Positions 51,229-62,780 of a DNA stretch of 64,000 nt are shown piece after piece. The stretch comes from Trichuris trichiura (taxonomy: Eukaryota > Nematoda > Enoplea > Trichinellida > Trichuridae): assembly GCA_037903355.1 (NCBI GenBank), contig JBAJFE010000009.1:1116001-1180000 (forward strand), in the 5' to 3' direction. Under the pieces are notes generated by a model. It saw only the letters and a list, made by a program, of their open reading frames with translations. It had not been told where the DNA came from and did not search any database. The position numbers and the translations under genes were made by a program. The stretch's first letter is position 1; each line of letters begins with the position of its first letter.

Positions 51229-54200
51229 CTACGTTTTTTCTTCACCTTTCAGCAGTTCCGTAACCTGAATATAAAATAGTTGTGCAATTTCGGTTTACCC
51301 TGAGGGCGGTAACTTGTTTGCACCTGCTTCCTGAACATAGCTTTCACGTCGTACAGTTCGAGTCCGAGACTTTCGTTTTCTTCCAACTTTTCTCCGTACA
51401 TCTGCAAAAGCGCCTGATGCTTTTCTTCCAAGCTCTTCAACAGCAGCACTTATTCGTTTTGGGCAGTCACAAAAACCATCAACAAACCTGATAGTTCTCT
51501 TGAATTCCCTCGCATTCTGCCAGCCTGGATTTGCACGAATTCAATTCTTGGCTAACAGTGATCAGGTCAGTCGCCAGTACGTCTCGATGCTGCTGCAGTT
51601 GCTGACATTCGTTCTATAAGTGATATTGAAAAGTTAGGGAATGTCTAAAGTTCTTCGGAGTCCGTTCAGTGCCTTCAAGAAAACGATTTCGTTCTCAAGC
51701 AGTTGCAAACGATTGCGTATAAGCTCCGGCATGAGATTCGCTTCGCCAATTTCAAGATCGCTCCATTCTTCCTAAGAATGTAACCTGAACATCAGTTACT
51801 ATTTCACATTTAAAATTACTGTAGTCTGTCCACGCCCTATTTCTGCAGAGAATCGACGTCGTTCCTCCGCCAGTTCCATCTGAAGGGAAAGTACTGTTTT
51901 GGCCTAAATCGTCGCGGAACGTTTAGTACAAAAAGCCTTTAGTATTTGATCATACACTTTGGAGGAGCTCGGCTTTGAGGCTGTCCAGTTCCGACTGATG
52001 CTTTGCCTCAAAACTGCTCGTATAATTCAAAATGCATTGCTCCAGCTTTGCCTAAAATATAAATCCTTAAAGAAAACAGTTGTCGGTAAAGCTGATATTG
52101 TAGTTACACATTTTGCGCGTTCCTCGCTCATTTCTTCCTGATGCAAGCGCGCATTTTCTTGCATTTGCTCCATCAAGCTGAGAAAAGCAGATTTCCAAAG
52201 TTGGGCGGTCTACGTCATTTGCATACCGTTTTTCGCATTGCTGACGCCGTTCCAACTCGACGTGCAATTCATCCAACTTGTCACGCAGTTGACTAAGTTC
52301 TGTTGCGGAATTTGTCAACTTGGTTTCCAGCTGCGCAGCTCGCTTCTCGTGCTCGGAGACGGCCAAGTTACTTTGTACATTTTTTTCTTCCGCCTCCAGA
52401 AGCTTTTTCTCGGCAATTTCTGAAAACGTCCTATAGGCATTAGCTCTGAACAGCAAAAACTTGTTACTACAATACTAACTTATTCTATCGTACAACAGCT
52501 TCTCCACCTTTTCCCAATGGTCCTGTTGAGAGCGGAAAGAGCTTTGCAACGATTCCATTTGCTTCAGCAATGGTTTTGACGCTAAATAATAAAATATGCA
52601 AATAAAAGAATCGATTCGCTTAAAACAGTACCATCGGCAGCACCTTCGCTTAATTCCTGATTGCGCATGTCGGCCAACTGAAGTTTCTGAGCATGGAACA
52701 TACGCAGTAAAGTAAACAAAAACTAATTGCGATTAGTACTTGTCGCAATTGGCTAATCTCCCATTTGAGCGAACTTTCCAGCATCGCGTGCTCCTCCTGA
52801 TTTTGGTTGATTATTGTGTTGGCTTGTTCAATCTGAGCAACTTTAATTACTAGAAACGTCAATGGCCAACCTTGGCGAATCGACTAACCTGCCTCTTGAG
52901 AGCGTGCGTTTCGTTTTTGCATTCCAGCAACACAGTATCCAGACGCTCTTTCAGCTCGGCTTCCTTGCTTTTACTGTTCAAATCTTTAAACACCTGCGCA
53001 TCAATAAAGCTTCAGTCAGACGAATACAGTAAGCTGCCAAACCAACTTGAAGTTCATGCTCTACCGTCGCCTTGGCCGCTGTCAATTCCGCGTTATCTCT
53101 AAAGTCTATGTGCCTTAAAATATTTTTTTTGGAAGTAAAATTAGTACCTGACAAGAGCGTCTATTTTTAATTTGTATTGATTGCATTGAATTTTTGAATC
53201 TTCAATCTGGGCTTGAAACTGACTTACCGTACTTTGAACGTGATCCAAATCTTCATTTATCTTATCGTTGTTTTCTAAAATATTACAAGCTAAGGTATCA
53301 AGCTAACCGCGAATATTGGTTCCTAGCTAACACAGCCTTTAACCAGACGACAGAAATTTGATAAAGGACGGAGCATTCAACTTACTGTAAACACAACGTT
53401 CAAACGCGGCTGTAAAACTGGTATTATTGTAAAGAAAAAAATTTAGGCTACAATTATAAGAAAAAAACAGGAAGAAACTTGCGCTGAATCATTTACGAAT
53501 TCCCGCGTACCAGTTACAAGCTGTTCATATGTTTTCAACATGACAAAAAGTAATACAAAAATCGTACTTTTCTGAGCTTCGTACTGGCTTTTCCATTCGC
53601 TTACTTCCTGCTTTAGGAGATTCAAATTTTTTACTTGATCTCTAAAAATGAGATAACTGAAAACAAAAAACAAACGCGCGCAAATTCTTACTTAAGTTTG
53701 TCGATAGCCTTTTCTTGTTCCTTTTCCTTTTCTCGAAGTTTCTTAATCAGATTTGCCTGCTGCAGCTCCCGCTTGGCCAACTTCTCACCCTCGGACAAAA
53801 GCTCTACGATCTGCTTTTCTTTCTCTTTTACGGATTGATACAGGCTGAAGCAACATTAGTAAGAAAAACAGAAAATGCTATGCTGGCTCGGCGCTCGGTG
53901 AAGTCGAAAATTGCCGCCTCAAATAGAAACAATTCACTTTGGCTTAGCCACTGGCAAAAACTTACGCTCACTTTTTTTCAAATGCAAACTAGTTACTATA
54001 GGCTTATAGCTTAAGTTGCAATAACGTTGCAAACAGGAAAGACGAACGCAAAAGTTTTATTACGGAATTATTCCCGTTTAATGTGTTAAATAACTCCGGA
54101 GCTTTCGGGTCGACTGAGACCCGTCTTAGGCGGTTGAGAGTTATGGATGTAACTTTTGCGCGTGACTTGAGTCTTCTGTCGTTTTCATGGTTTAAAGCGG

Positions 54201-56570
54201 GTGTTTTAAAGTTCTCTGTTGGTGGTCTTCTGTTTGTATGGTATGTCATTTGTCCGTTTTTCGCATTTCTTTCATGTGCGGTAATTATTTCTTCTTTCAC
54301 TTGCTCCATGTGTTCTTGTATCACGTCCAATTATTGAGCAGCAGTCGTAACGCGCCACTATATTTGTCCAAATTTCACTTACATCTGCTCCTTGGTCGCG
54401 GTTGTATGTTTGCTTGTGTCTTATGTACAGGGCTTCTTTGATTCTTCTTAATCGTAGGTTCTTTTCATAACATAAGACTTTTGGGTTGAGCGTTTGGTTA
54501 CATTAAGTGGCATGTTTTGCCACAGCAAAGGCCTGTTTGGCTTTTTCCATGGTGATTATCAGGTTTAAAATTGGTCTTCCTCTTTGCGTAGTTCCATAGC
54601 CACTGCTATTGAGCATGGCCTTTGCATTATTGTAACTTGTAAGCTTTTTTAAGTGTTCATTAAATCTATGTTCCAAGGTGATCCCCGTTTCGCCAATATA
54701 AATTCCTGAGCAAGAGCATTCGACTGCTTATACTAATCCTGTTTTCTTGTTTGTTGGGATTTTTGTTTTGTCCGAGCGAAGAATTGATCTGAGGTTAGGG
54801 AAGCCCTTGAAGAAGACTCTGAAACCTAATGTTCTTCCTAACCGGGTAATTTTTTCTCCTAAGCTTGCCACATAGGGAATAACTAAGCAAGGCTGGTGCG
54901 AAGCGTTTTCTGCACTAGATTCACGTTTGCGAAGCTTGTAGTTGAATACTTGGCTAATAAAGAACCTGGGATATCCGTTCTTGTAGAAAATTTTTCGAAT
55001 GTAGTTGAACTCTGGTTGAAGATATTCAGGACTACATAATTTGATTGCTCGGTCAATCATTCCGGAGAGGATACCACACATTACTGATCTGGGGTGATGT
55101 GATGAAAAGTTGAGGTACTGATCCGTGTGCGTGGGTTTTCTATATACTCTCGTTTTTAGCCCATCGTTTGTGCGAATAATTAAAGCGTCTAGAAAGGGTA
55201 GGGTGTTCTTGTCTTTTTTCCCATCGTGAAAACGATGTGGTTCGGGCGGATGTTGTTGAGGAATTGTAAAAGTTACACAAGTTACATCCATAACTCACAA
55301 CCGCTGAAGACGGGTCTCGGTCGACCCGAAAGCTCCGGGGTTATTTAACACATTAAACGGGAATAATTCCGTAATAAAACTTTTGCATTATGAAAACATA
55401 CGCTCCCGTATCAAGAAACCCCACATTTTCAGGAAAGACGAATGCCTAAATTAGTCAATGGAAAAACTTGCGCACTTCGTCAGAGTACCTGCGAATCATA
55501 CCGTATACAAAAAAGACATTCAAATGCAGTGTACGGTAAGGACGTAAGGAAAAAAGAGAATGTGTACCTTTTAAATCGGCTGTTTTCTTCGACAAGTTTA
55601 CTTTTTTCGCTTGTAATCTGTTCACGCATATTGACTTCAATTGCAAGTCTTTCCGTGAGTTCCGTAACCCTCTGCAAGAAGGCGTTCCGAAAAAATGGTT
55701 CAAGAAAAGAGGGTAAATAACCTTTTCGTAGACGGCTACTATTTCGCTTACGCTTGCGTCATTTCTGGCTAAATTTTTTTAGGTAGAATAGTTTTTTGAC
55801 CTTTTAAGCCTTACCTGTCGACGTATGCAAAAGTCTGCGCTGTAGAAGAGCTCGAAGCGCAACGTCCGATCCGGTTCTACCATTAAAATCGCCGTTGTTC
55901 GCATTTCGAGCATCGCTGCTTCGGTCGGATCCATTATCGTCCAACGACGTTCCCACCATTTCAATGTCGCTTGAAAGGGTAGTTTCAGCTTCGTCTGCTG
56001 GAGAGGTGCATTCGGAGCTTTTGGGCCCAGCAGCTCCGTTGTTTCTGGGAATGTGAACGAAATTGCCCCGTAATAGTCCTGCACTTTCGTCCAAGTCTCC
56101 GGAAACGCGCGAAACGAGGAAATCTACGCAAGCACGCACGGAGACATCCACTGAGCACGCGTCGGCATTCTCCAATTCATTTGCTGGACAAAGCACAACT
56201 GGATTGGCTACTTGACTCGGAACTGCGAAAGAACCCGCCGACTCCGCAGCTGGAAGGAGGTGAATTGGTAGTTGCAAATCGGGCCCGCTAACTGTAAAGA
56301 TGAAAAATCAGAAAACTCCATCAAACGATCTCAATATCGTCAAACCATCGGCAGAGGGAGCTGAAGATGAGCAAGGAGATTGCGGAAAGTTTGTATCAAC
56401 AACTAAAAACGAAGAAAACATCGTCCAAAGCGGCGGGAATATCTTTTTCAACGCGTACCGCATTTGTCAGCGTCGTCGCTCTCATCTTCGGATCGAATGT
56501 CCAGCACGTGGTCAATTCTTTTTTGCGCCGACGATAGGGCAGACTTTGCAAGATTCAACCATCCGCTCAT
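51229..56570 (-). CDS. TMF1: TMF1, Golgi coiled-coil protein (TATA element modulatory factor family)
   Basis: TMF1 is a Golgi-associated golgin that binds Rab6 and captures vesicles. The start at 56570 gives MSGWLNLAKSALSSAQKRID followed by HVLDI, the family's amphipathic N-terminus. Exons that I can place are 56459-56570, 55815-56291 (acidic, low complexity), probably 55722-55768, 55568-55671 (RVTELTERLAIEVNMREQ) and 53692-53844 (LLSEGEKLAKRELQQANLIK). More coiled-coil exons follow down to 51.3 kb (KSLEEKHQALLQMYGEKLEE, LGLELYDVKAMFRKQ). The last exon, 51229-51264, completes VTELLKGEEKT. The C-terminal block is the conserved TMF/TATA-binding domain. Introns are short except 53845-55567, which contains a Penelope-like element. 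The small third exon uses a weak GTTATT donor and is tentative. DMXL converges from the other side; RNase H1 diverges from its 5' end. Confidence 0.88.
54050..54154. repeat. Left terminal inverted repeat of the Penelope-like element
   Basis: It pairs with 55280-55387 (shared core GAGCTTTCGGGTCGAC and its complement). A related degenerate sequence is at 8500-8790. Confidence 0.75.
55280..55387. repeat. Right terminal inverted repeat of the Penelope-like element
   Basis: Inverted copy of 54048-54154. Inverted terminal repeats are known in some Penelope-like elements. Confidence 0.75.
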
Positions 56571-56961
56571 AGATCACCGAATCAGTGGCAAACTGTTGGC
56601 GCCAAATGCGCTCCCATTACATTGACATATTAATTATACGGCATGAAGCTTGCACTGCTTGGATTCAACGTCATCTAAATAGGAGTCCTGAATAGAGAAT
56701 GAACAAAAACAATGGGTAACAGTTACGTAGTTCATATGCCAGTTGAGCTAACCGAAATTTCGGTAGCGTTAATAAGTAAAAATACTGCTGCACAATACCT
56801 CTACGTGCCTTTTGTGTATGGCCAATAAGATGTCGTATTTTTGCGCTACTTTTACAAAAGTCAATGTTAGCAACTGGAAACGTCGGGTTACTGTGATTTG
56901 CAGGTTCGAACGTACCGACTAGCTAAGATTTTGCGACATCTCGCGACTGTTCGACCTCAAG
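56571..56961. promoter_or_regulatory. Shared head-to-head promoter of TMF1 and RNase H1
   Basis: The start codons of TMF1 (minus, 56570) and RNase H1 (plus, 56962) are 391 bp apart and point away from each other, so both promoters must lie in or near this interval unless there are long leaders. No clear TATA box is visible. The region contains no other gene. Confidence 0.55.
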
Positions 56962-58053
56962 TTGTTCAGATGTGCGCCATTTTGTATGCAACGTTTGGCG
57001 AATGGAATTAGTTCGACCGTAGTACGCTATCTGCGCCATCGAATCATGGCTAACGCCTTCTACGCCGTTCGACGAGGTAGACGCATTGGAATTTTCAACA
57101 CCTGGGATGAATGCAGGGTTCACGTGGACCAGTTTTCGGGAGCTGAGTTCAAGAAGTTTAAAACTCTAGCCGAAGCGCAGAATTTTTTGACCGCCAAACC
57201 GCTGACCGACCGTTTTCCAAATGTAGTCCCTTCGGTTCCATCAAGCCCGACTAAAACCGGCGGTTTAGCTCGGATTCGTGCTTTGTTGGCAAAGGCTAGA
57301 AGTCAAGGAGCTTTTCCTACTGGGATTCAAAGTGCTCGACCTTTATCCACAGAAATCCAACATGGAAACATTCCCTCTGCCGGAGCTGCACCCCTTGCAG
57401 GCGCTCCGCCTATACCAAGCGTCGGAGTAAAACGGAAGTATACCAAGCGAGCCAGGCGAAAGTCTACCTCGTCGGTGAAGGTGAGAAAACGTAAAAGTAA
57501 AGGTGGCTTAAAAGCGCGTCTATCCATATCCGGTTCGACTGGTTTGGGAATTAAACGACGCGGCCCCTATCGACGAAGAAGGAAGCAACGCAAGGAAAGT
57601 GCCTACAAAGAAGGCTATACTGTTTGTTACACTGACGGTGCATGCGTTGCTAACGGTAGGCGTAAGGCAAAAGCTGGATTCGGTGTCTATTGGGGTGCCA
57701 ATGATCCAAGGAACGTAAGCGAACGTTTAACCGGCTTGCAAACCAATAACAGAGCAGAAATAGAAGCATGCTGTCGTGCAATAGAGCAGGCCAAATCGTC
57801 CGGTATTCAAAATCTCGAAATTCGTACCGACAGCAGGTATGTTATAAACTGCGTGACAAAATGGATCCACCAATGGCGCCTCAACAACTGGACATCCGCA
57901 AATGGTCATCCGGTAAAAAACAAGGCAGACCTTACGCGGTTAGTAGCTCTGTCCGAAAGTATTAGTGTCAATTGGGTTCACGTCGCTGGTCATGCAGGCA
58001 TCAGTGGAAACGAAGCTGCGGATAAGCTTGCCCGCGAAGGTATTTCTAAATAA
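56962..58053 (+). CDS. RNASEH1: Ribonuclease H1 with dual mitochondrial/nuclear starts
   Basis: RNase H1 removes the RNA strand of RNA-DNA hybrids in nucleus and mitochondria. A single exon encodes 363 residues. From Met29 (57046, context ATCATGG) comes the hybrid-binding domain (AFYAVRRGRRIGIFNTWDEC, FKKFKTLAEAQNFL). A basic, proline/serine-rich linker with repeated K/R follows (about residues 80-210). The catalytic domain has all expected acidic residues: YTDGACV, TNNRAEIEA, IRTDSRYV and the GHAGISGNEAADKLAREG end. Residues 1-28 are basic and amphipathic with no acidic residue (MFRCAPFCMQRLANGISSTV, then VRYLRHRI), as in a mitochondrial leader. Human RNase H1 likewise uses two starts 26 codons apart, so leaky scanning probably gives both forms here. 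The lack of introns is unusual for this neighbourhood. Confidence 0.93.
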   Translation: MFRCAPFCMQRLANGISSTVVRYLRHRIMANAFYAVRRGRRIGIFNTWDECRVHVDQFSGAEFKKFKTLAEAQNFLTAKPLTDRFPNVVPSVPSSPTKTGGLARIRALLAKARSQGAFPTGIQSARPLSTEIQHGNIPSAGAAPLAGAPPIPSVGVKRKYTKRARRKSTSSVKVRKRKSKGGLKARLSISGSTGLGIKRRGPYRRRRKQRKESAYKEGYTVCYTDGACVANGRRKAKAGFGVYWGANDPRNVSERLTGLQTNNRAEIEACCRAIEQAKSSGIQNLEIRTDSRYVINCVTKWIHQWRLNNWTSANGHPVKNKADLTRLVALSESISVNWVHVAGHAGISGNEAADKLAREGISK

Positions 58054-61000
58054 GTTGCTTACAACCCAAACGCGAAATGCCTACTTAAATTATTCCCTTT
58101 TTTTCACGTTCTGGATAAAACCTCTTTTTGTTCGTTCCTGTTTTGTTTATTGCTTTTCCGACCGCCATCAGTTCTTGCTGCAGAAAATGCTTGGCGTCAA
58201 CTTACGATAAGTAAAATTTTATGTTCTCCCTCTCTTTTGTGAGATCGTGCAAAAGCAAAGGTTTTATTTTTGTAGTATACGCTTTACTTTATGTTGCGTT
58301 CGTATGCGAAGCGTCTATCAACTACAGAAGGGTTGTATAGCCTAGTAGCAATGGTCAGCTTTACGTAAAACCGCGTTGGCGCGAAGTTTTCTTACTGCGC
58401 CTTCTTTCAGGAGCTGAACTTCCCTTACCTGTTTCGTAACTACGTCGCAAGAGCACGAAATCCAATTCAACTGGTTTCAAGGTGAGTTCGAGAATTGGCA
58501 AAACGTAGACGCTACAGTATCAGCGTAGACATTTAAAGCAGCATCCTGTTAATCTTTAAAAAATTATAAACGTGAGCACGTACAGTAATCTTAATAATCA
58601 GGTACGTAAATTGATTTTGTATCACATTCGAAATAGTGAGGTCATTCACTTCCCGCCACAGTGTTAGTTCTTAAGTTTAAGTTGTATTCGGTTGCTTGAC
58701 GAAAAGCTTCAAGGATAAGCCACGTCAGAGTTTGTTTACGGGCCTTCGTCAGTCAATTTTTTTTAAACCGGCGTAACTTCTTAATCAATATGCAGCTTAG
58801 GCTTAATGGATTTTTTAAAGCTCACTGCGTAAGCTTTTTTAAAACAGATCTTACTTGGCGCCTTCTTTGCTGAAATGGCCATGAGCGCTGCCCTATTTTG
58901 GGAGATAGACATCCATCAGATGTCAGGCGGTTTACTGCTCGGGTAGAGCAGTTCGCTTTGCGGACTGATAATGCTAAAGAAGGTTATGCTTTCCTCCTTT
59001 AAATTCGGTAAATCAGCTGCATACATCTTCAGCGCTGCAGATGTTAGAGATGGAAAACTCAATATGTTTTTCAGGATCGGTTGCCCTGTTGCACATAAGC
59101 AGAGAGCGAATCAGCTAATATTTTGATTGGCACTTTGACGGTGAAGAGTGACGTGATGGCGAAATGCCTAGTTCATTAAGCCTAGTGGTTGGCCTCATCG
59201 CCAAAGGAATTCAGCTCTTCGTGATGTTGACTGACGAAGTTTTGAAAGGTCGTACTTTAAGGTTCCCTGGCGAGCAGGTTCTCCGCTGACAGACTTAGGT
59301 GCTGAAATTATCCGCATTCTACCATTAAAGCGTGCTTTTACTCTGCTTCGGCGGGAATTTTTTGCCGTAGTAATTCCCGGCGCTTATGCTAATGGGTTGT
59401 ATAGATTTTGGAAGTATTGACTGCATTATCTATCCTCCGAAGGCGCAGATGGGCTGGGAAATTTTTAGTCAACACGCGCTAGTATTTGCCGGAAAGGAAT
59501 GCGCCAATCAATTGTTGACAAATTGCCGGAAATGATTCTACCGCTGTCCGCTTGCCGCAAACGTGTTCCGATAAAGGAGATGAGTTTTTTGCCGTTAGGT
59601 TGGCCTGCGCATTGTACGAGGCCAAAAAAGGCCGCCGCTTTGTTGCTGCAACGATTGCACCGAGTGTTTATGCATTTTGCTTCTCTATTTTTCCCTTTTC
59701 CTGTTTGCAACGGAAACCGACCGACCAATGCAGCCTACTTTGCTACCTGCTCAAAATAACAAGCTCCATTTTATATACTTGCCTCGCGTCACCGAGTTTT
59801 ACGCTTTGCGCATATTCAGTTTTGCACGTGGCTGTTGGAAACGTAGACAGAAAGCTTTAAAACTGTATTTTGCATTAATAGGCTTTATGAATACTATCCA
59901 AATATAGATGTTAATGGAATAATATTGAAGAAACCACAAAATAGTACGTCAAAAGGTATTTACAAGCAATGTCCGCTCTCATCGATGTTTCAGCTTCCGA
60001 ATGGCAGATCATCTTTTTCCTCGAGCTTCTATCGCGCGCTAATTCTTGCAGCAGCGAAAAGATTTTTACATGTCGCTTTTAGGACGAGATAGCAATTAGA
60101 CGACGCATTCGCTTCCTGACTTTAAGCCGAAGCTTAGAAGAGTTAGCAATACGCGTCTCTCCAACTTGTTTACGTTGGAAATCTGAGCCAACGTATTCAC
60201 GCCGACTATTCGAGAAGAATCCGCTTTACGCGGAAGAGTCAATGCTCAAATTGAATATCAAATGCATTTCGAACGTTTGAACGGCTAAGCGTGAGAAAAA
60301 AAACTTTTCCTCTTAAAACTAATTTGCATTTGTTAATAAATTTTGTTCTTCCTTACAGGGTAAACAAACTTTTTAATGCTAAAGAAAAGGTGGACGTAAA
60401 CGTTAGTGCGCTTTTCGGCTGTTTCTAAGATAACCGTTTGGCGGTGCGTCCACGAGCTGACGTTGAAACAGCAGCGCGTATTCTTTTTGGGTTTTTGGTT
60501 TTTTTCACATTACTCCGTTGCCTTTGCCACCTGATAAGCGAATTCTTGCAAACAAGCGCTTTCTATAAGCGCAGTGTAAATTTAAAGTTAAGACAAAATG
60601 CAATGGGATTCAAGTTCGAAATTCGTCTTGATAAGGAAGCGACTCGCTTACCTGTCGCTTGGGCTTGCATGGACGCGAACGCCATCCCTTTTCAATTCGT
60701 CTCCTTCGCGCTCAGCGACTGCAAATGCGATTACTCATTACCACAGCAACGCTCTGCTTCGAGCTTCGTCTTACCTTCGTGGTTATTTGATGATAGATAG
60801 GAATGGTCATTTGGAATGGTGTCCAATTGCTCTTCAACGTTAGAATGGTGGTTGTGTAAGGTACACACTGCAACCTTGAGCCGTTCTTAGCCGCGCTGAC
60901 CTATCCGAAGTATAAATCAAGAAGAAGTATTGCAAAGAATGCCGATGGCGTTTGAATGCAAAAACAGCAGCCGTACGCTTTCACAAGGAAGCAATTAGGG

Positions 61001-62780
61001 GAGTTTTCAAACACTTCGATTTTGCGCTGAGCATATATGCGTAAAACTTATGTGCTTCAGAAAATACGTCCTTCTGGGTTATGCGGAGAAATTTTACATG
61101 TATTGGGTCAAAGAAAAATTAGGACTGAACAACCCTATCAGTTTTTCCTGGAACTAATTAGCATAAATGGCTTATCCCTCCCTGGTAGGCTACCTGTGGG
61201 TTTGCGTAGGCTTAGACGAGATTTTGCCGCCTTCGTTTGGCTGACTTCCACTGCACTGCACTGGTGAATTCTGCAATGTTTTCGAAGGCTATGGAATAAG
61301 CAAGGCGCTTTTGGTGGTTATTAGAAACCAGCTGTCCACCTTCGTTACCTGTCGCTCGGAGCAACCAACTCCCGCCTATGTCGAGCCATTCCTTTATTGC
61401 TATAAGTTATTTTTGCAAGCGCTTGTCATGCTTAGCGCGCCTTTTATTGATCGCTGCTTTACCAGTTCGAAACAGTCATATCAAAAATTAATCGCTTCCC
61501 ATCTGACAGCTGACATGTTTATTTTGCAGCCTAGACGAGAGAGGGTGTTAGCCGTCGGGAATCAAAGTTAAGCTTGCAGTAGTATCCTCCTTGGGTGCAT
61601 TCCGGCGGTGACTAGCGTTTGCCCATCGTACAAACAACTTCAATCTTGCCGTTTATGAGTTAGTATACGCTATTTATACGCTCAGCCTTTTTTTGTTTTG
61701 CGTAAAGCTTTTAAAGTTTGAAGATTTCCAGAAATGCAATTGATTTCGGTTGGTCTATAGAATATTTCTTCGCCTAACGCGGTTTCAAGTCGTACGGAGC
61801 GAATGTTTGTAGAATTGCCGATGATAGTTGAAAACGCATCGCCTGCATTGAACGTTATCTTGTCGTATCGACAAAAAACACGGCAAAAAAGTTGCTTCCT
61901 AAAGAAGAAGGAATTTCGTTTTGCAGCGGAGTTTGACGACGAGCGCGCAGACGGTCAGGGCTTTCAGCCGGTGAAATAGTTGTCTTTCCGCAGGCTTTCC
62001 ATTCGACCTTGTACGTCGACGTTCCAACTCATTGCGCGCCCACGCGGGGTGCGGACTTGCCTCGTCATCAGCCCTTTCCGCAATTATTTACTCGGCTCCA
62101 CGGCATGGTAGCAAATGGCGCAGTTCTTTGGGACGCCGCCGAGGGCAGACGCACTATTTGTGTGAGCCAGTTTCAACTGGCCTCAACCTAGTGGATTTCC
62201 AAAAAACTTGTTTTCCCCCCATTCCGTTCGACACGTTTGTCATCTTCCGTTTCTTGGTGCTTGGACGGAAGCGAGCCCACGGACGGCTTTGAAGGTACAC
62301 CATTACCGGTATTCCAACATTACTTTGGGCAACCTGCGCCGGCTAACTAAGGGAAACGTACCTTTGCTTCCTTTTCACGTCATATTTTCAAGAAAAAGCA
62401 GTACCCATCCAAGGTTGGCGTTTTAGATTTAAAAATATGAATCTTTTAACTTGTCCATCAATGGTGTCGCATCTTTTTTCCTACCTCGCGTGGTGGCGCT
62501 GCAAGGGCATCCACCAACCAATAGGTAGGCAGTCACAAATAGCCGTTTGGCTATTTGTGACTGCCGGAAAAGCATCGCGTCACGAATGACGTTCCTTTTG
62601 TCAGGCTAGTTCTGTTCAGCTGCTGCCTATGGTCTGTTGGTATCGCATCTAGCTAGACGAGCCAACTTTTCCTAACTTTTCAAAGCGCATTTCCGCCAAA
62701 CTTTTAAAGGTTAGATAAGCTTGCGCCATGATCGTATGTATATTGCTTACGTTTAAGAGTCAAAATTCTATTTATAGGCA
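58054..62780 (+). other. Region with unassigned coding-like segments
   Basis: GC content is as high as in the neighbouring genes. Several plus-strand segments read like protein: 58971-59126 (ATG start, KFGKSAAYIFSAADVRDGKL), about 59290-59430 (LGAEIIRILPLKRAFTLLRR), 60083-60280 after a CTTTTAG acceptor (FLTLSRSLEELAIRVSPTCL), 61263-61571 (GEFCNVFEGYGISKALLVVI), and 61994-62191 after a TTTCCGCAG acceptor (AFHSTLYVDVPTHC). Stops separate them and I could not assemble one consistent transcript. Either one or two diverged multi-exon genes or decaying gene remains would fit. No family is recognised. Confidence 0.3.
62528..62565. terminator. Perfect 17-bp hairpin
   Basis: GGCAGTCACAAATAGCC and its exact complement enclose the 4-base loop GTTT. 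A perfect stem of this length is rare by chance. In an animal genome it could be a small MITE, a transcript-processing structure or the fold of a small RNA. It lies about 215 bp upstream of the UBALD gene. The label is only the nearest available category; bacterial-type termination is not implied. Confidence 0.4.

Larger units (their letters stand above)
54034..55446 (-). mobile_element. Decayed Penelope-like retroelement in a TMF1 intron
   Basis: An element of about 1.4 kb is bounded by inverted terminal repeats of about 107 bp (54048-54154 and 55280-55387) and by the direct repeat CAGGAAAGACGAA(C/T)GC at 54034-54049 and 55431-55446, which looks like a target-site duplication. On the minus strand, 55291-54728 encodes the C-terminal part of a reverse transcriptase with FLDALIIRTNDGLKTRVYRK and THTDQYLNFSSHHP. 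One in-frame TAA then interrupts, after which the frame continues into a GIY-YIG endonuclease (GIYIGETGITLEHRFNEH). RT followed by GIY-YIG is the signature of Penelope-like elements. The N-terminal RT is missing, so it is dead on its own. Its orientation matches the host gene. Confidence 0.85.

Noticed and set aside
52067..52456. A 129-codon minus-strand frame as a separate coiled-coil gene
   Set aside because: It lies between other TMF1 exons, in the same orientation and with the same coiled-coil character, so it is one TMF1 exon read through an intron.
54083..54441. Plus-strand frames within the TMF1 intron
   Set aside because: They are the reverse strand of the Penelope-like element.
58930..58980. 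tRNA-like stretch (GGGTAGAGCAGTTCGC)
   Set aside because: The matching acceptor stem and T-arm could not be found, so a tRNA fold is not supported.
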